From assembly GCF_003333315.1 (NCBI RefSeq), contig NZ_PSYR01000001.1, forward strand, positions 1,328,501 to 1,392,500: 64,000 nt of DNA, in the 5' to 3' direction. The position numbers and the translations under genes were made by a program. Under the pieces are notes generated by a model. That model saw nothing but the letters and a program-made list of their open reading frames with translations, was not told the origin of the DNA and did not search any database. Below are positions 36,711 to 44,646 of this stretch, in pieces. Within the stretch, counting starts at the first letter, position 1. Each line of letters opens with the position of its first letter. This DNA comes from Acidiferrobacter thiooxydans (GTDB lineage Bacteria > Pseudomonadota > Gammaproteobacteria > Acidiferrobacterales > Acidiferrobacteraceae).

Positions 36711-37015
36711 GGCTCGGTTGACGAGGGGCCGGGAGACCGGCAGACGTGGGTAACGGGTCGTTCAGACGCACCGGCGCATGCTTCCCCATGTTCGCCGCTC
36801 TGCAAGGCCGGGATCACATTGTAGACATCATGGCCTATGCGGGCGAAAGGCAAAGCGCCGCAGGTCCCCGCCGCCGTCGCTAGACGGGAGGCGGTTGTCC
36901 ACAACCCCGAGGGGAGACGGGCCGCACATGGTAGGCCGGCATGGCCATGGCCCGCGTCACCATGGCCGTTGCCGGGCCACTAGGGGCCCGTAAGGGCCGT
37001 TTGACCGGAGGGTGT
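36711..37015 (+). ncRNA. Candidate omega RNA of an IscB-type element
   Basis: This gene-free stretch lies directly upstream of an IscB start codon, where IscB omega RNAs are encoded. It starts GGCTCGGTTGACGAGGGGCC (GGCTC as in known scaffolds) and is full of self-complementary blocks. One is the perfect GCCGG-GAGA-CCGGC hairpin at 36728-36741; others include GGTTGTCCACAACC (36894-36907) and GGGCCACTAGGGGCCC. No open frame with a ribosome binding site fits it. The call rests on position and local structure; I could not fold it or align it to a covariance model. Exact ends are unknown. Confidence 0.45.
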
Positions 37016-37345
37016 ATGGCCGTATTCGTTTGGGACAGAAGAAAGAGGCCGCTGACGCCATGCTCCGAGAAACGGGCACGGCTCCTGCGGACGCGGGGCC
37101 GGGCGGCCATTCGCGCCAGGGGGTACTTCACTATCCAGACCGCACAAGGACTGGTACCAGGCATCCATCACCGATTCTGCACCCGGATCCGGCGGGCGGA
37201 CGGCTATGGATATTCGCAGACCACGATAGCCACAGACAAAGGAGAGGCGGGAACCGGGGCGGCTTACGCCGCCGCGCCCTCCCTCCCCGGCCAGATGGGC
37301 CATACGGCCCACGATGATGCCGGGGTTTCCCGCGCCAACGGATGA
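37016..37345 (+). pseudogene. iscB (deletion derivative): Internally deleted IscB: N-terminal PLMP-like end fused to C-terminal domain
   Basis: The ATG at 37016 follows GGAGGG. The first 30 residues (MAVFVWDRRKRPLTPCSEK, then RARLLRTRGRA) match the RRXRR/PLMP start of IscB, the RNA-guided Cas9 relative. The next part, AIRARGYFTIQTAQGLVPGI, HHRFCTRIRRADGYGYSQ, matches the IscB C-terminal end (VGRVAIRASGSFNIQT-type, then RADGYGY). The RuvC, bridge helix and HNH regions, about 350-400 residues, are missing, but the fusion is in frame and 110 codons stay open. The stop overlaps the cupin ATG (ATGA). It is nuclease-dead; whether the miniature is still expressed or binds RNA is unknown. Confidence 0.7.
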
Positions 37346-37713
37346 ACCTGTGCGCAGGGGGACCAGTGGCCAGGCCTCAACCGACCTATGAGACCAAGGA
37401 CGGATCACGGATCCAAGAATTATGGCACCCCGATCATCACGGTGGCGGGGCCATGAGCCTCGCGCAGGCGACGGTCGATGCCGGTGCCGCAACAAGGCTG
37501 CACCGCCATATGCGCAGCGAAGAGATCTATCATGTCGTGAGTGGCGCGGGGATGATGGAGTGTGGTTTGGAGCGGTTTGCGATCAAGGCCGGCGATACCA
37601 TACGGATCCCCGCGGGTGTCGCCCACCGCGTGGTGGCATCCGTCTCCGCGGCGCTTGTGATCCTGTGCTGCTGTGTGCCGCCTTACCGCCATGACGACAC
37701 GCAAGTCCTCTAA
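37342..37713 (+). CDS. Small cupin-domain protein
   Basis: A 123-residue single-cupin protein. Motif 1 is GAATRLHRHMRSEEIYHVVSG (H-x-H-x4-E type, metal-binding), and motif 2 is GDTIRIPAGVAHRV. Such small cupins are often sugar isomerases, mannose-6-phosphate-isomerase-like or sensors; nothing here selects one. The start ATG overlaps the stop of the IscB-derived frame (ATGA), and a GTG or later start cannot be excluded. Its end overlaps the next membrane protein by 23 bases. Confidence 0.75.
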   Translation: MNLCAGGPVARPQPTYETKDGSRIQELWHPDHHGGGAMSLAQATVDAGAATRLHRHMRSEEIYHVVSGAGMMECGLERFAIKAGDTIRIPAGVAHRVVASVSAALVILCCCVPPYRHDDTQVL

Positions 37714-38023
37714 GCTGCCGGCTGCCCGGCGATCACGGCCGGCGGCACACCGGGACCCCGTGCGTACGGTGTGGCTCATGCTGGTCGTGGCCGCCGCCGT
37801 GGGGGTCTGTCTGTACCCGCCATGGAACAACGTATGGACGAATTTCGAAGGTTTCCGCATGCATGCACCGCTCGTGTATGCATTTTTGTGGTCACCTCCG
37901 CCACCGGTGTTCCCCGTGGCGCGCACCATTGACCTCGCGCGGCTCGGGGAGGAGCTTGCGACGGTGGTGGTGGCCGGGGGTGTGGTGTACTGGGCGCTTG
38001 GCAAGCGCCACACGCGCCGGTAA
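37691..38023 (+). CDS. Small inner-membrane protein of unknown function
   Basis: A 110-residue protein. A basic N-terminus (TTRKSSKLPAARRSRPAAHR) precedes TVWLMLVVAAAVGVCLYPPW (segment 1), and LATVVVAGGVVYWALG (segment 2) comes near the end, so a two-helix topology is likely. It overlaps the cupin gene and may be cotranscribed. I recognise no family. Confidence 0.55.
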   Translation: MTTRKSSKLPAARRSRPAAHRDPVRTVWLMLVVAAAVGVCLYPPWNNVWTNFEGFRMHAPLVYAFLWSPPPPVFPVARTIDLARLGEELATVVVAGGVVYWALGKRHTRR

Positions 38024-38067
38024 GCGGCGGGGGCGTCCCGGACGCCTCGGGGGTCCGGGACCGGATG

Positions 38068-39039
38068 TCAGGCGGCGCTGCGGATGAAGGCGTCGGCGTA
38101 GATGTCCTTGAGCGCCGCGCCCGCCAGATACAGGCGTTTTTTCGCAGACTGCACCATGTCAGGATGGCCGCACAGAAAGGTGCGCCAGCCGGCGACGCGC
38201 GGCTGATCGTTCAGGGCAACATCGAGCACGCGCCCGTGACGCAGATCCCCGGTCGGGGCCTCGCGCGACACGCACGGATGGTAGTGGACGGTGGCATGGC
38301 GGTAGGCAAGCGCGCGTAACTCGTCTACGAGGTACAGGCCGTCTTTATGGCGGCTTCCATGGTAGAGACGGATGGGGCCGCGGTGTCCCTGACGCAGGGC
38401 ATCGCGGAGGATGCCGTAGAGCGGCGCGAGACCTGATCCAGTGCCAAGAAGCAGTAGGGGCTGGTCCGGGTCGGACAGCATATAAAAACATTCCCCGAGC
38501 GGCCGGCTGACCGCTACCTGATCGCCGACCTGCAGGGACTCGTGGATCCACCCGCTGACCCGACCTTGTGACACCTTGCGCACATGGAGCGTGAGATGCG
38601 GATCGAGCGCCGGGGCGCTGGCGAGCGAGTAGCTACGGCTTAGCCTCTCGTCCTTGAACACGTTGATGAATTGGCCGGCACGGTAGTCCCCCATGCCCGG
38701 ACACTCGAGGGCCACCGAGACGATCTCGCGGTTCAAAGGCGTGATCGCGCGCACCGTAGCGACAAGTCGCCCGGCGTCCGTGCCAGGATGCTCGACGCGC
38801 ATGGATTGGTGCGGTACGCATTGGCACGCCAGAAAGTAACCGCGTGCGCGCAGCGTGTCCTTCAGGCCCTTTTGGGAGGCCTCAGGGACTTGCCCGTCCA
38901 CGGCGCGCAAAAGGCAGGTCTGGCAGACACCGCTGCGGCACGAGGAGGGGACGCTCTCGCCGCCGCGGGTCAACGCCTCGAGGACGCTTTCGCCATCGGC
39001 GCATGCGTAGGTCTTGTCGCCTAGAAGTATCTCGGGCAT
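38068..39039 (-). CDS. Ferredoxin-type NAD(P)H-flavin reductase
   Basis: A 323-residue electron-transfer protein. An N-terminal plant-type [2Fe-2S] ferredoxin domain has CRSGVCQTC (C-x4-C-x2-C) and the fourth cysteine in FLACQCVPH. A ferredoxin-NADP reductase-type domain follows, with RSYSLASAP (FAD) and LLLGTGSGLAPLYGILRDAL (NAD(P)). It resembles CDP-6-deoxy-delta-3,4-glucoseen reductase-like and phenol-hydroxylase-reductase proteins. It is 15 bases behind a truncated haemoglobin, both under an NsrR-type box. It probably re-reduces that haem protein, working as the reductase half of a split nitric-oxide dioxygenase. Confidence 0.85.
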   Translation of the reverse strand: MPEILLGDKTYACADGESVLEALTRGGESVPSSCRSGVCQTCLLRAVDGQVPEASQKGLKDTLRARGYFLACQCVPHQSMRVEHPGTDAGRLVATVRAITPLNREIVSVALECPGMGDYRAGQFINVFKDERLSRSYSLASAPALDPHLTLHVRKVSQGRVSGWIHESLQVGDQVAVSRPLGECFYMLSDPDQPLLLLGTGSGLAPLYGILRDALRQGHRGPIRLYHGSRHKDGLYLVDELRALAYRHATVHYHPCVSREAPTGDLRHGRVLDVALNDQPRVAGWRTFLCGHPDMVQSAKKRLYLAGAALKDIYADAFIRSAA

Positions 39040-39054
39040 GGGGTCTCCGAAGGG

Positions 39055-39423
39055 TTAGCGGCCGAGGATGTCCGCGCGCGTGCCCTCGCAGATCGCTGCG
39101 ACCTCGTCGATGCTGTCTTGTGGCACGTTCAGTTCGCGCAACGTGGCCGACAGATGGTCTACGATGATGTCAAAGTGCGTGTCGTTCAGGCCGCGCGCCA
39201 CCAGATGGGCATGCCCGCGACGCATGTCGGCCCCTGTGTAATGGTTGGGTCCGCCAAAGGCCATGGTGAGGAAGGCCTTTTGCTTGGCGGCCTGTCTTTC
39301 CATGTCCACGTCGTCGAAGAATCCATTCACGCGGTCGTCGGCCAGGACCTTGCGGTAGAAGATATCCACAGCCACGTTGACCGCCTGTTCACCACCGATC
39401 TTCTGAAACAATGCCTGACTCAT
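39055..39423 (-). CDS. glbN: Group 1 truncated haemoglobin
   Basis: A 122-residue haem protein. FQKIGGEQAVNVAVDIFYRKVLADDRV has the B9-B10 FY pair, KQKAFLTMAFGGPNHYTG the E-helix region, and MRRGHAHLV the proximal histidine. Such haemoglobins detoxify nitric oxide to nitrate or carry oxygen. A GAGGAG ribosome binding site precedes the ATG. The perfect NsrR-type palindrome lies 24-48 bases upstream, and a reductase follows, so nitric-oxide dioxygenation is the best reading. Confidence 0.9.
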   Translation of the reverse strand: MSQALFQKIGGEQAVNVAVDIFYRKVLADDRVNGFFDDVDMERQAAKQKAFLTMAFGGPNHYTGADMRRGHAHLVARGLNDTHFDIIVDHLSATLRELNVPQDSIDEVAAICEGTRADILGR

Positions 39424-39446
39424 GTCGCTCCTCGGTTATCGTATGC

Positions 39447-39471
39447 AAAGATGTATACAATATACATCTTT
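39447..39471 (-). promoter_or_regulatory. NsrR-type operator (perfect palindrome)
   Basis: AAAGATGTATA and its exact complement TATACATCTTT flank three central bases (CAA). This matches the NsrR consensus (AAGATGYATTT-type inverted repeat). It is upstream of glbN, which lies on the minus strand; the nsrR gene itself is about 160 bases away on the other side. Confidence 0.85.
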
Positions 39472-39630
39472 AACGGGACAACCTGCCGGAGGCCTTGAGC
39501 CTCACGAATCAGTCGGCAGGTATGCCCCTACACTAAGACAGGGGGCTTCGTATTGTCAAATATCATTCGACGGGGATTTGACGCGCCTGTACCCCGCACT
39601 CATCATGATCGGGGCTTTTGAGGAGATCTC

Positions 39631-40092
39631 ATGCAGTTGACCCGCTACAGTGACTATGCCTTGCGGATATTGATGTATTTGAGCATGAAGGAGCGCGACG
39701 GTGCGGCCACGATCAGCGAAATTGCCGCCTTTTACGGCATATCGCGCAATCATCTCGTAAAGATCGTGCACCGGCTGGGGCAACTCGGTTTCGTGACGAC
39801 CGCGCGCGGCAAGGGGGGTGGTCTCAAGCTTGCGCGTAGCGCCGCGCAGATCGGCATCGGTGAGGTGATACGCAAGACAGAGGCGCACTTCGACATCGTC
39901 GAATGTTTTGACGTGCAGGCCAATCGGTGTCGCCTGACGCCGATCTGTCATTTGAAAGGCATGCTGGCCGCCGCCCAGGCACAGTTCCTGCGCGAGCTCG
40001 ATGCCTACACCCTGGCGGATGCGATCGCCGGTCGGGATCGGGGATTCGCGTCGCTTCTCGATCGTATCCGGCTCAGCACCGCGGGCGCTTGA
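39631..40092 (+). CDS. nsrR: Rrf2-family nitric-oxide-sensing repressor NsrR
   Basis: A 153-residue regulator with an N-terminal winged helix (MQLTRYSDYALRILMYLSMK) and the recognition region YGISRNHLVKIVHRLGQLGF. The three cysteines in VECFDVQANRCRLTPICHLKG coordinate an iron-sulphur cluster that nitric oxide destroys, releasing DNA. The ATG has a GAGGAG. It faces away from the glbN-reductase pair and its perfect operator. Confidence 0.9.
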   Translation: MQLTRYSDYALRILMYLSMKERDGAATISEIAAFYGISRNHLVKIVHRLGQLGFVTTARGKGGGLKLARSAAQIGIGEVIRKTEAHFDIVECFDVQANRCRLTPICHLKGMLAAAQAQFLRELDAYTLADAIAGRDRGFASLLDRIRLSTAGA

Positions 40093-40625
40093 GCGAATCC
40101 AGGCATGCACCGCCCGCTGGTGCGCAAACGGCGGGGCATGCCGCGCGCAGGGTAGGGGGCACGATTCCGTCAAAGTCGCGTCTCGCGCACTTATTGCGTG
40201 AGGCGAAGCCAGTCGATGGGGCGGGTGGCCGGAAACGGCGGGCGGGGGCTTTTCCCGGGGGAGGGGAGAGTGTTTCCTCAAGGGACGGCAGCAAGGTCAA
40301 CGCCTCTGCGGGGACCAGGCGTTGGAACCGGGCGATTGGTGCGCGTTCTACGCCGGCTTTACGCGAGAGATCGTTGCGCGCGGCACATGCTTTGTCATCG
40401 GCTACTTCGTGATCGCCAAGATTCACGACACGGAAGGTGACCGGGCGGTGTGGGGCCACCCCAGGACTCGCGCGGCTGTCTCGAAATGCGCGCTCGGCGG
40501 CTGGGGCCGGACGCGCGACGGATCGTAGCAGGCACAGCTTGCCCGAAAGCGCAAAAAATTATGCGCTCCGTTTTCTCGTAGCGTATCATTCGCTTACGGA
40601 AAATACCGCATTCTTAGGGACCACC
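40093..40625. other. Stretch with a possible Nmad3-like remnant
   Basis: A frame around 40290-40430 reads DQALEPGDWCAFYAGF and TCFVIGYFVIAKIHD, reminiscent of the 'nucleotide modification associated domain 3' beta-strand pattern. It has no clear start and breaks quickly. The rest shows nothing I recognise; the last part should hold the promoter of the next gene pair. Confidence 0.3.
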
Positions 40626-40847
40626 ATGCTCCACCGTCACCTGAATCACCAGACTCTTACTCTCGCCGCCATTGATGATGTGATCGGGCGCGGCAAGGTA
40701 TACGACTGGGCCGACCTGCGATCCGCGGTACTCCGTGACCGGACGGTGCGGGAGAAGGTGTTTCGTGTGTGTCAGGCGCACGTTCACGATCCGTATGCCC
40801 AGCGCTATCATTTCTGGAAGCACTATGTCGAACAACACGCTGCCTAA
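40626..40847 (+). CDS. Small antitoxin-like protein paired with a nucleotidyltransferase
   Basis: A 73-residue charged protein of unknown family: MLHRHLNHQTLTLAAIDDVIG at the start, YDWADLRSAVLRDRTVREKV in the middle. It overlaps the following nucleotidyltransferase start by 23 bases, the layout of a two-gene toxin-antitoxin operon. Its role as the small partner is inferred from that layout only. Confidence 0.5.
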   Translation: MLHRHLNHQTLTLAAIDDVIGRGKVYDWADLRSAVLRDRTVREKVFRVCQAHVHDPYAQRYHFWKHYVEQHAA

Positions 40848-41559
40848 TTGGGAAGAGGTCCTCTCCGCGGCCGCTCGTCTCCAACGCATCCTGCCGGACG
40901 CCGTTCTGGTAGGCGGGACCGCATCGGCGGTGTACGCCAAGCACCGGTTTTCGACCGATGCGGACCATGTGCTGGTTGACCTACGAGAGCGATTTGATCA
41001 GGTACTGGCGGATCTGGAGGCCGTGGCCGGTTGGAAAACTACACGCATTCAACGTCCGCTACAGATCCTGGGCAGTCTGGATGGCATTGAGACGGGGATC
41101 CGACAGCTAATTCGCGGCCAACCACTGGAAACTGCCCAGGTCGAGCTCCTTGGCCAGAAGATTACGGTTCCCACTCAGGGCGAGATCCTGCGCATCAAGG
41201 GTGTATTGATCCTGAAGCGCAACGCCACGCGCGACTATCTGGATTTTGTTGCCTTGGCGAATCACATGGGCAGCGACCAGATGGTAGAGAGTCTGCGCCC
41301 CTTTGACCGCCTTTACCCACAACCGAACGATGAATCGGCGTTGCAGCAACTTCAGATTCAGTTAGCCAATCCGCTACCTTACGACTTGGAAGGCGTCCAT
41401 CTCAGCGAATACAAGCATCTAGATCCTCGCTGGCACAACTGGAGCGCAGTTAAGGCCGTGTGTCGTGATTGTGCCACGCAGATCTTCGACTCCATCACGG
41501 GACTCGAGACAGATCAAAAAAAGACACAGAAACAAGATGATTGCGGATCCAAGCTATGA
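40825..41559 (+). CDS. Nucleotidyltransferase-fold protein (AbiEii/MNT-like)
   Basis: A 244-residue protein. Residues about 28-50 read VLVGGTASAVYAKHRFSTDADHVL, the G-G/S-T-A-S plus D-x-D region of polymerase-beta-like nucleotidyltransferases. LETAQVELLGQKITVPTQGE and ILILKRNATRDYLDFVALAN (the lysine-rich, D-x-D-x type second block) are typical of the AbiEii-like group. These toxins transfer nucleotides to tRNA or to themselves. The small upstream gene overlaps it and may be its antitoxin. The final tail is lysine/glutamine-rich (DQKKTQKQDDCGSKL). Confidence 0.6.
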   Translation: MSNNTLPNWEEVLSAAARLQRILPDAVLVGGTASAVYAKHRFSTDADHVLVDLRERFDQVLADLEAVAGWKTTRIQRPLQILGSLDGIETGIRQLIRGQPLETAQVELLGQKITVPTQGEILRIKGVLILKRNATRDYLDFVALANHMGSDQMVESLRPFDRLYPQPNDESALQQLQIQLANPLPYDLEGVHLSEYKHLDPRWHNWSAVKAVCRDCATQIFDSITGLETDQKKTQKQDDCGSKL

Positions 41560-42217
41560 CTATAGGCGCACGAACATCGATCAAGGCGGCCTACATCTAA
41601 GCGGCCCATCCCGGCCATTGCTGCCACCTTACCCGCGCGCCGTCGAGGGCGGTTTAGCAGCCTTGGCGAATGCAGATAACGCACCCTCAGGTTGGCGCGA
41701 TAGGTGTGGTGCGAGTACGCAGGCAATGAGGGTTTTTCTGGCCCCTGTGCAGGCCTGCGCACCCGCATTCCGTTTATCCCGCTTCGCGGCGATGATCGCC
41801 TCGTGTTTCGGTGTATTGCGATAGGTGGGCGGCGCCCGTCCTTTGAAAACGGCTCAATCCAATGACGCCCGACAGCCATCATAAGTGCGAGCTCGCCCTC
41901 AGGGTCGGGTCTGCGTCCAGGGTCTCGAGTAGGAAGGGCCAATACGGATCGATCATCTACGCGTGCAAAGGACGGGGCGCCGCCCGCTCGCAAAAAGGCC
42001 CAGCTCGGAATGCGCCACACACACAGTCGTCATGCCGCTGCAAATAGCTCGTGGTCCACATCCTCGATTAGGTCGGGGCGTGACACGGGGGGCTTTTTCA
42101 TATGGTTTTATTCGTATCGATACATCTTCATCCACGGCGCCTGCTACCTACACGGTGCGGGCGCCACTCTCTGCGCCGGCAATGCGTGTGTGGCGCGTCT
42201 GAAAGTACGATGGGCGT
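41560..42217. other. Stretch without recognised genes
   Basis: Only arginine-rich shadow-type frames and a minus-strand frame (YRNTPKHEAIIAAKRDKRN, about 41795-41825) that I cannot place. Possibly a decayed transposase, but no motif supports it. Downstream end for the DUF2283-type gene lies at 42218. Confidence 0.4.
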
Positions 42218-42415
42218 TTAGGATGCAACCTGTTCAAAGGAAAACTGGGGGATATCCGCGCGGTCACTGGCGTGCTCAATGGTGATGCCGCAGATTTGTC
42301 CTTGCGTATCAAGATCGAGTATGGTGTTTTCATCAAGATCTTGCGTTTCTGCGATATCCGCAGAACGCAGTTCAATGTAAAGCGTGTCGGTGTCCTGGAA
42401 GTATTGGATCTTCAT
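42218..42415 (-). CDS. DUF2283-family protein
   Basis: A 65-residue protein with the DUF2283 pattern YFQDTDTLYIELRS and DENTILDLDTQGQICGITIE (beta-strand rich, acidic). It overlaps the upstream DUF4258-like gene by 4 bases. DUF2283 proteins often stand next to DUF4258 proteins, a pairing suspected to be a toxin-antitoxin system. Function is not established. Confidence 0.65.
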   Translation of the reverse strand: MKIQYFQDTDTLYIELRSADIAETQDLDENTILDLDTQGQICGITIEHASDRADIPQFSFEQVAS

Positions 42416-42648
42416 GGCGTGAATCTCCGGTCGAAGAAGGCGTTGTGAACCGCGCCCCCGGCAAGTAACAAGACCACCCGCAAATATTGGTTACCCGCCG
42501 CCGGAATCAGGCCCCATCGGCGAATACGCCCGTCTTGCTGTATGGTCTCTTTTAAGGGGTAGCGTATGACGGTCTCTATCCATTCGACTTCAATGGCGAT
42601 GCGATCAGGGCGTTCACGTATAGCCTCAAAGTATCTGGTGGTTTTCAT
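42412..42648 (-). CDS. DUF4258-like small protein
   Basis: A 78-residue protein beginning MKTTRYFEAIRERPDRIAIE, with IETVIRYPLKETIQQDGRIR and YLRVVLLLAGGAVHNAFFDR. It resembles the DUF4258/RelE-like small toxins often paired with DUF2283. A GGGAG ribosome binding site precedes the ATG. It overlaps both the preceding integrase fragment and the following DUF2283 gene by 4 bases, so the three are translationally chained. Confidence 0.5.
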   Translation of the reverse strand: MKTTRYFEAIRERPDRIAIEVEWIETVIRYPLKETIQQDGRIRRWGLIPAAGNQYLRVVLLLAGGAVHNAFFDRRFTP

Positions 42649-42917
42649 GCCGACTCCCTCACCAAATCTTTTTCTTTGTGGCCAGTATAGCGCGTCTGTG
42701 CCTGCAGAGTCTCGTGTCCTGTGATCGAATCCGCCTCCATGGGACTAAGGCCCATCTCAAGTAGCCGGCTGCCCCATGGCGCGATTATGCAAGGGTTTCG
42801 ATACCGGAGACCCCGTAGGCGCGCGCAGGGGCAGGGATATCGAATCGGCGTATGCTTCCTATAGGCGGACGGCATGGCAGGCCATGGAGGCATGGCCCAC
42901 ACGATGCCGCAGGCCAT
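42645..42917 (-). pseudogene. C-terminal remnant of a tyrosine recombinase
   Basis: The end of this frame, RLLEMGLSPMEADSITGHET then LQAQTRYTGHKEKDLV, matches the C-terminal part of phage-type integrases: the R-L-L-E-x-G-L helix, the SITGH-type histidine segment, and a Y in TRYT (catalytic tyrosine position). Upstream of about residue 45 the frame is unrelated. The catalytic arginine domain is gone, so this is an excision or integration scar. It marks an old mobile-element end beside the small toxin-like genes. Confidence 0.55.
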
Positions 42918-43404
42918 ATAAGACTTCGAAGGCCACCATAGGCCGTGGTATAGCGGTGTGGGTGGCCCAGGTAATAAGGGCGCCGGTCGCCCGGCGTAGG
43001 GGGTGCGGCGTGATCCTTCCCTGGAATCATGGACACGCAGTTGAACCGCATGGCGCTGCTTGAAGGTCTCGAAAGCGGGCTATCAGAGGCAAGAAGGTGG
43101 GTGCTTGCGAGCGTAAGGACGGCCATGATTGTGCGCGCGGGTTTCTTCTCTGCCTAGCATTCATGTCGAACGCAACCTCGACACGGGAGGCCCTGAGGCA
43201 ACAGGCGGGGGCCACCGGCCAATGGGTCCCGGAGCGGGTCGTCTCCTTGATCGGCCAAGGTGGCCGCGAATGCCACCGCAGGGATAGCCTTGATCTAGGG
43301 GTGGGTTCTGACGCTCGCACCTTGACTCACAAGGGTTATGGAAACAGGAGAGAAATGGCGGAAAGAGCCCGGACGTTCGGGGGACGAGTCGGCAGCTGTC
43401 AGGG
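42918..43404. other. Stretch without recognised genes
   Basis: No frame with a family I know. A minus-strand frame includes WATHTAIPRPMVAFEVLYGLRHRVGH, which could be eroded recombinase or transposase sequence, but motifs are absent. Confidence 0.35.
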
Positions 43405-44646
43405 CTATCTCTTGCGGATGATTTCTATGGCGTTGCCGTGGCTTCCGTAGTCGGATGCCCAGTCAATAAGGGTCAGGACGCGGTTGCGCATACCCATGAT
43501 GCGATAAAGATGCAGACCGATCCATAAGAGCCAGGCACCGGGTCCTCGCCAGCGTATGTGCCAGCGGTCGATTTGGCAGACAGCGTCGTAGCGGCCCAAC
43601 ACGACCATGCTGCCCTGATCTCGGTAGATAAAAGGAGGCGGCGGAGGGTGCTGCAGGAGCCCGGCACGAATGACGGTCGCCGCGTACCGCCCGCTTTCGA
43701 TAGCAAACGGTGCCACTTGCGGCCACGGATGTTGGTGGCACGGGGCGAGACCATCACCGACCACGAAGACCTCGGGGTGATCGCGCACCCGGAGATGGGC
43801 GTCTGTGATGACCCGGCCGCTGTGAGGATCCGCTCCTGGCAGGGTGGCGGTTAGGGGATGGGCGCGTACGCCCGCCGTCCACACCAGGGTGCGGGCCGGT
43901 AAGGGTGCGCCCGAATGGCTTTGTACCACCTGGCCATCATAGGCAGTAACATGCGTATCGAACAGGATCTCGCCGTGCAGCGCGCGGATCTTGGCGGCGG
44001 CGGCGGCCTGCAGGGACGGCGCAAAACCGGGTAGCAGCGCTGATCCCCCTTGAATCAGCACAACGCGCGGTGGGGTCTTTTGGAGTTCGGGATAACGTCG
44101 GCGCATCAGGATCCGTATGAGCTCCAGTAGGGCCGTCGCGAACTCCACTCCAGTGGCCCCTCCGCCTGCGACCACAAACGTAAGCCAAGCCGAGCGTTCG
44201 GCGGAGGTTGTGCAGCTCGTGGCCCGCTCAAAGGCATAAAGAATACGCGAGCGCGCCTGTTCGGCGACCTCCACTCCCTTCAGGTCGAAGGCATGCAGGG
44301 CGAGATCGGCATGACCAAAGAAATTCGTGACGCTGCCCAAGGCCACTATCAAGTAATCATAAGAGAGGGTGGCGTTTTCGGCGAGCCGGACCGTACGAGC
44401 GGCGAGATCGATGGCAAGGACACGGTCCAGCCGAAAGTGTGCGCCGGTCGGTGCCAGCAATGGCCGCAGCGGCGTGGCGATTGCTTCTGCCGGCAGTTCG
44501 CCGGTGGCGACCTGATAGAGGAGTGGTTGAAACAGGTGGTAATTATTGTGGTCAACGAGGGTCACGGTGCAGGGGGCGCCTTGCAGTGCCCGTGCCGCCG
44601 CGAGCCCGGCAAACCCCCCTCCGAGAATCAGTACCTGTTTAGCCAT
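43405..44646 (-). CDS. Type II NADH dehydrogenase (NDH-2)
   Basis: A 413-residue single-subunit, non-proton-pumping NADH:quinone oxidoreductase of the inner-membrane surface. FAD binding: VLILGGGFAGLAAARAL at the start. NAD binding: VVAGGGATGVEFATALLEL (about residue 160). The family's AP-F-A-I-ESGRYAA and WTAGVRAHPLTA segments are present. Start ATG 44646 is chosen over an upstream ATG because of fit and the overlap with the previous gene's stop (ATGGCTAA). A C-terminal amphipathic end binds the membrane. It feeds electrons to quinone without conserving energy. Confidence 0.88.
   Translation of the reverse strand: MAKQVLILGGGFAGLAAARALQGAPCTVTLVDHNNYHLFQPLLYQVATGELPAEAIATPLRPLLAPTGAHFRLDRVLAIDLAARTVRLAENATLSYDYLIVALGSVTNFFGHADLALHAFDLKGVEVAEQARSRILYAFERATSCTTSAERSAWLTFVVAGGGATGVEFATALLELIRILMRRRYPELQKTPPRVVLIQGGSALLPGFAPSLQAAAAAKIRALHGEILFDTHVTAYDGQVVQSHSGAPLPARTLVWTAGVRAHPLTATLPGADPHSGRVITDAHLRVRDHPEVFVVGDGLAPCHQHPWPQVAPFAIESGRYAATVIRAGLLQHPPPPPFIYRDQGSMVVLGRYDAVCQIDRWHIRWRGPGAWLLWIGLHLYRIMGMRNRVLTLIDWASDYGSHGNAIEIIRKR

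Noticed and set aside
36434-36904. Open frames between luxI and the IscB derivative
   Set aside because: Arg/Gly-rich shadows without ribosome binding sites; the region is better explained as non-coding.
42010-42285. Aromatic-rich frame (SYRYIFIHGACYLHGAG)
   Set aside because: No start signal and no family; likely chance.
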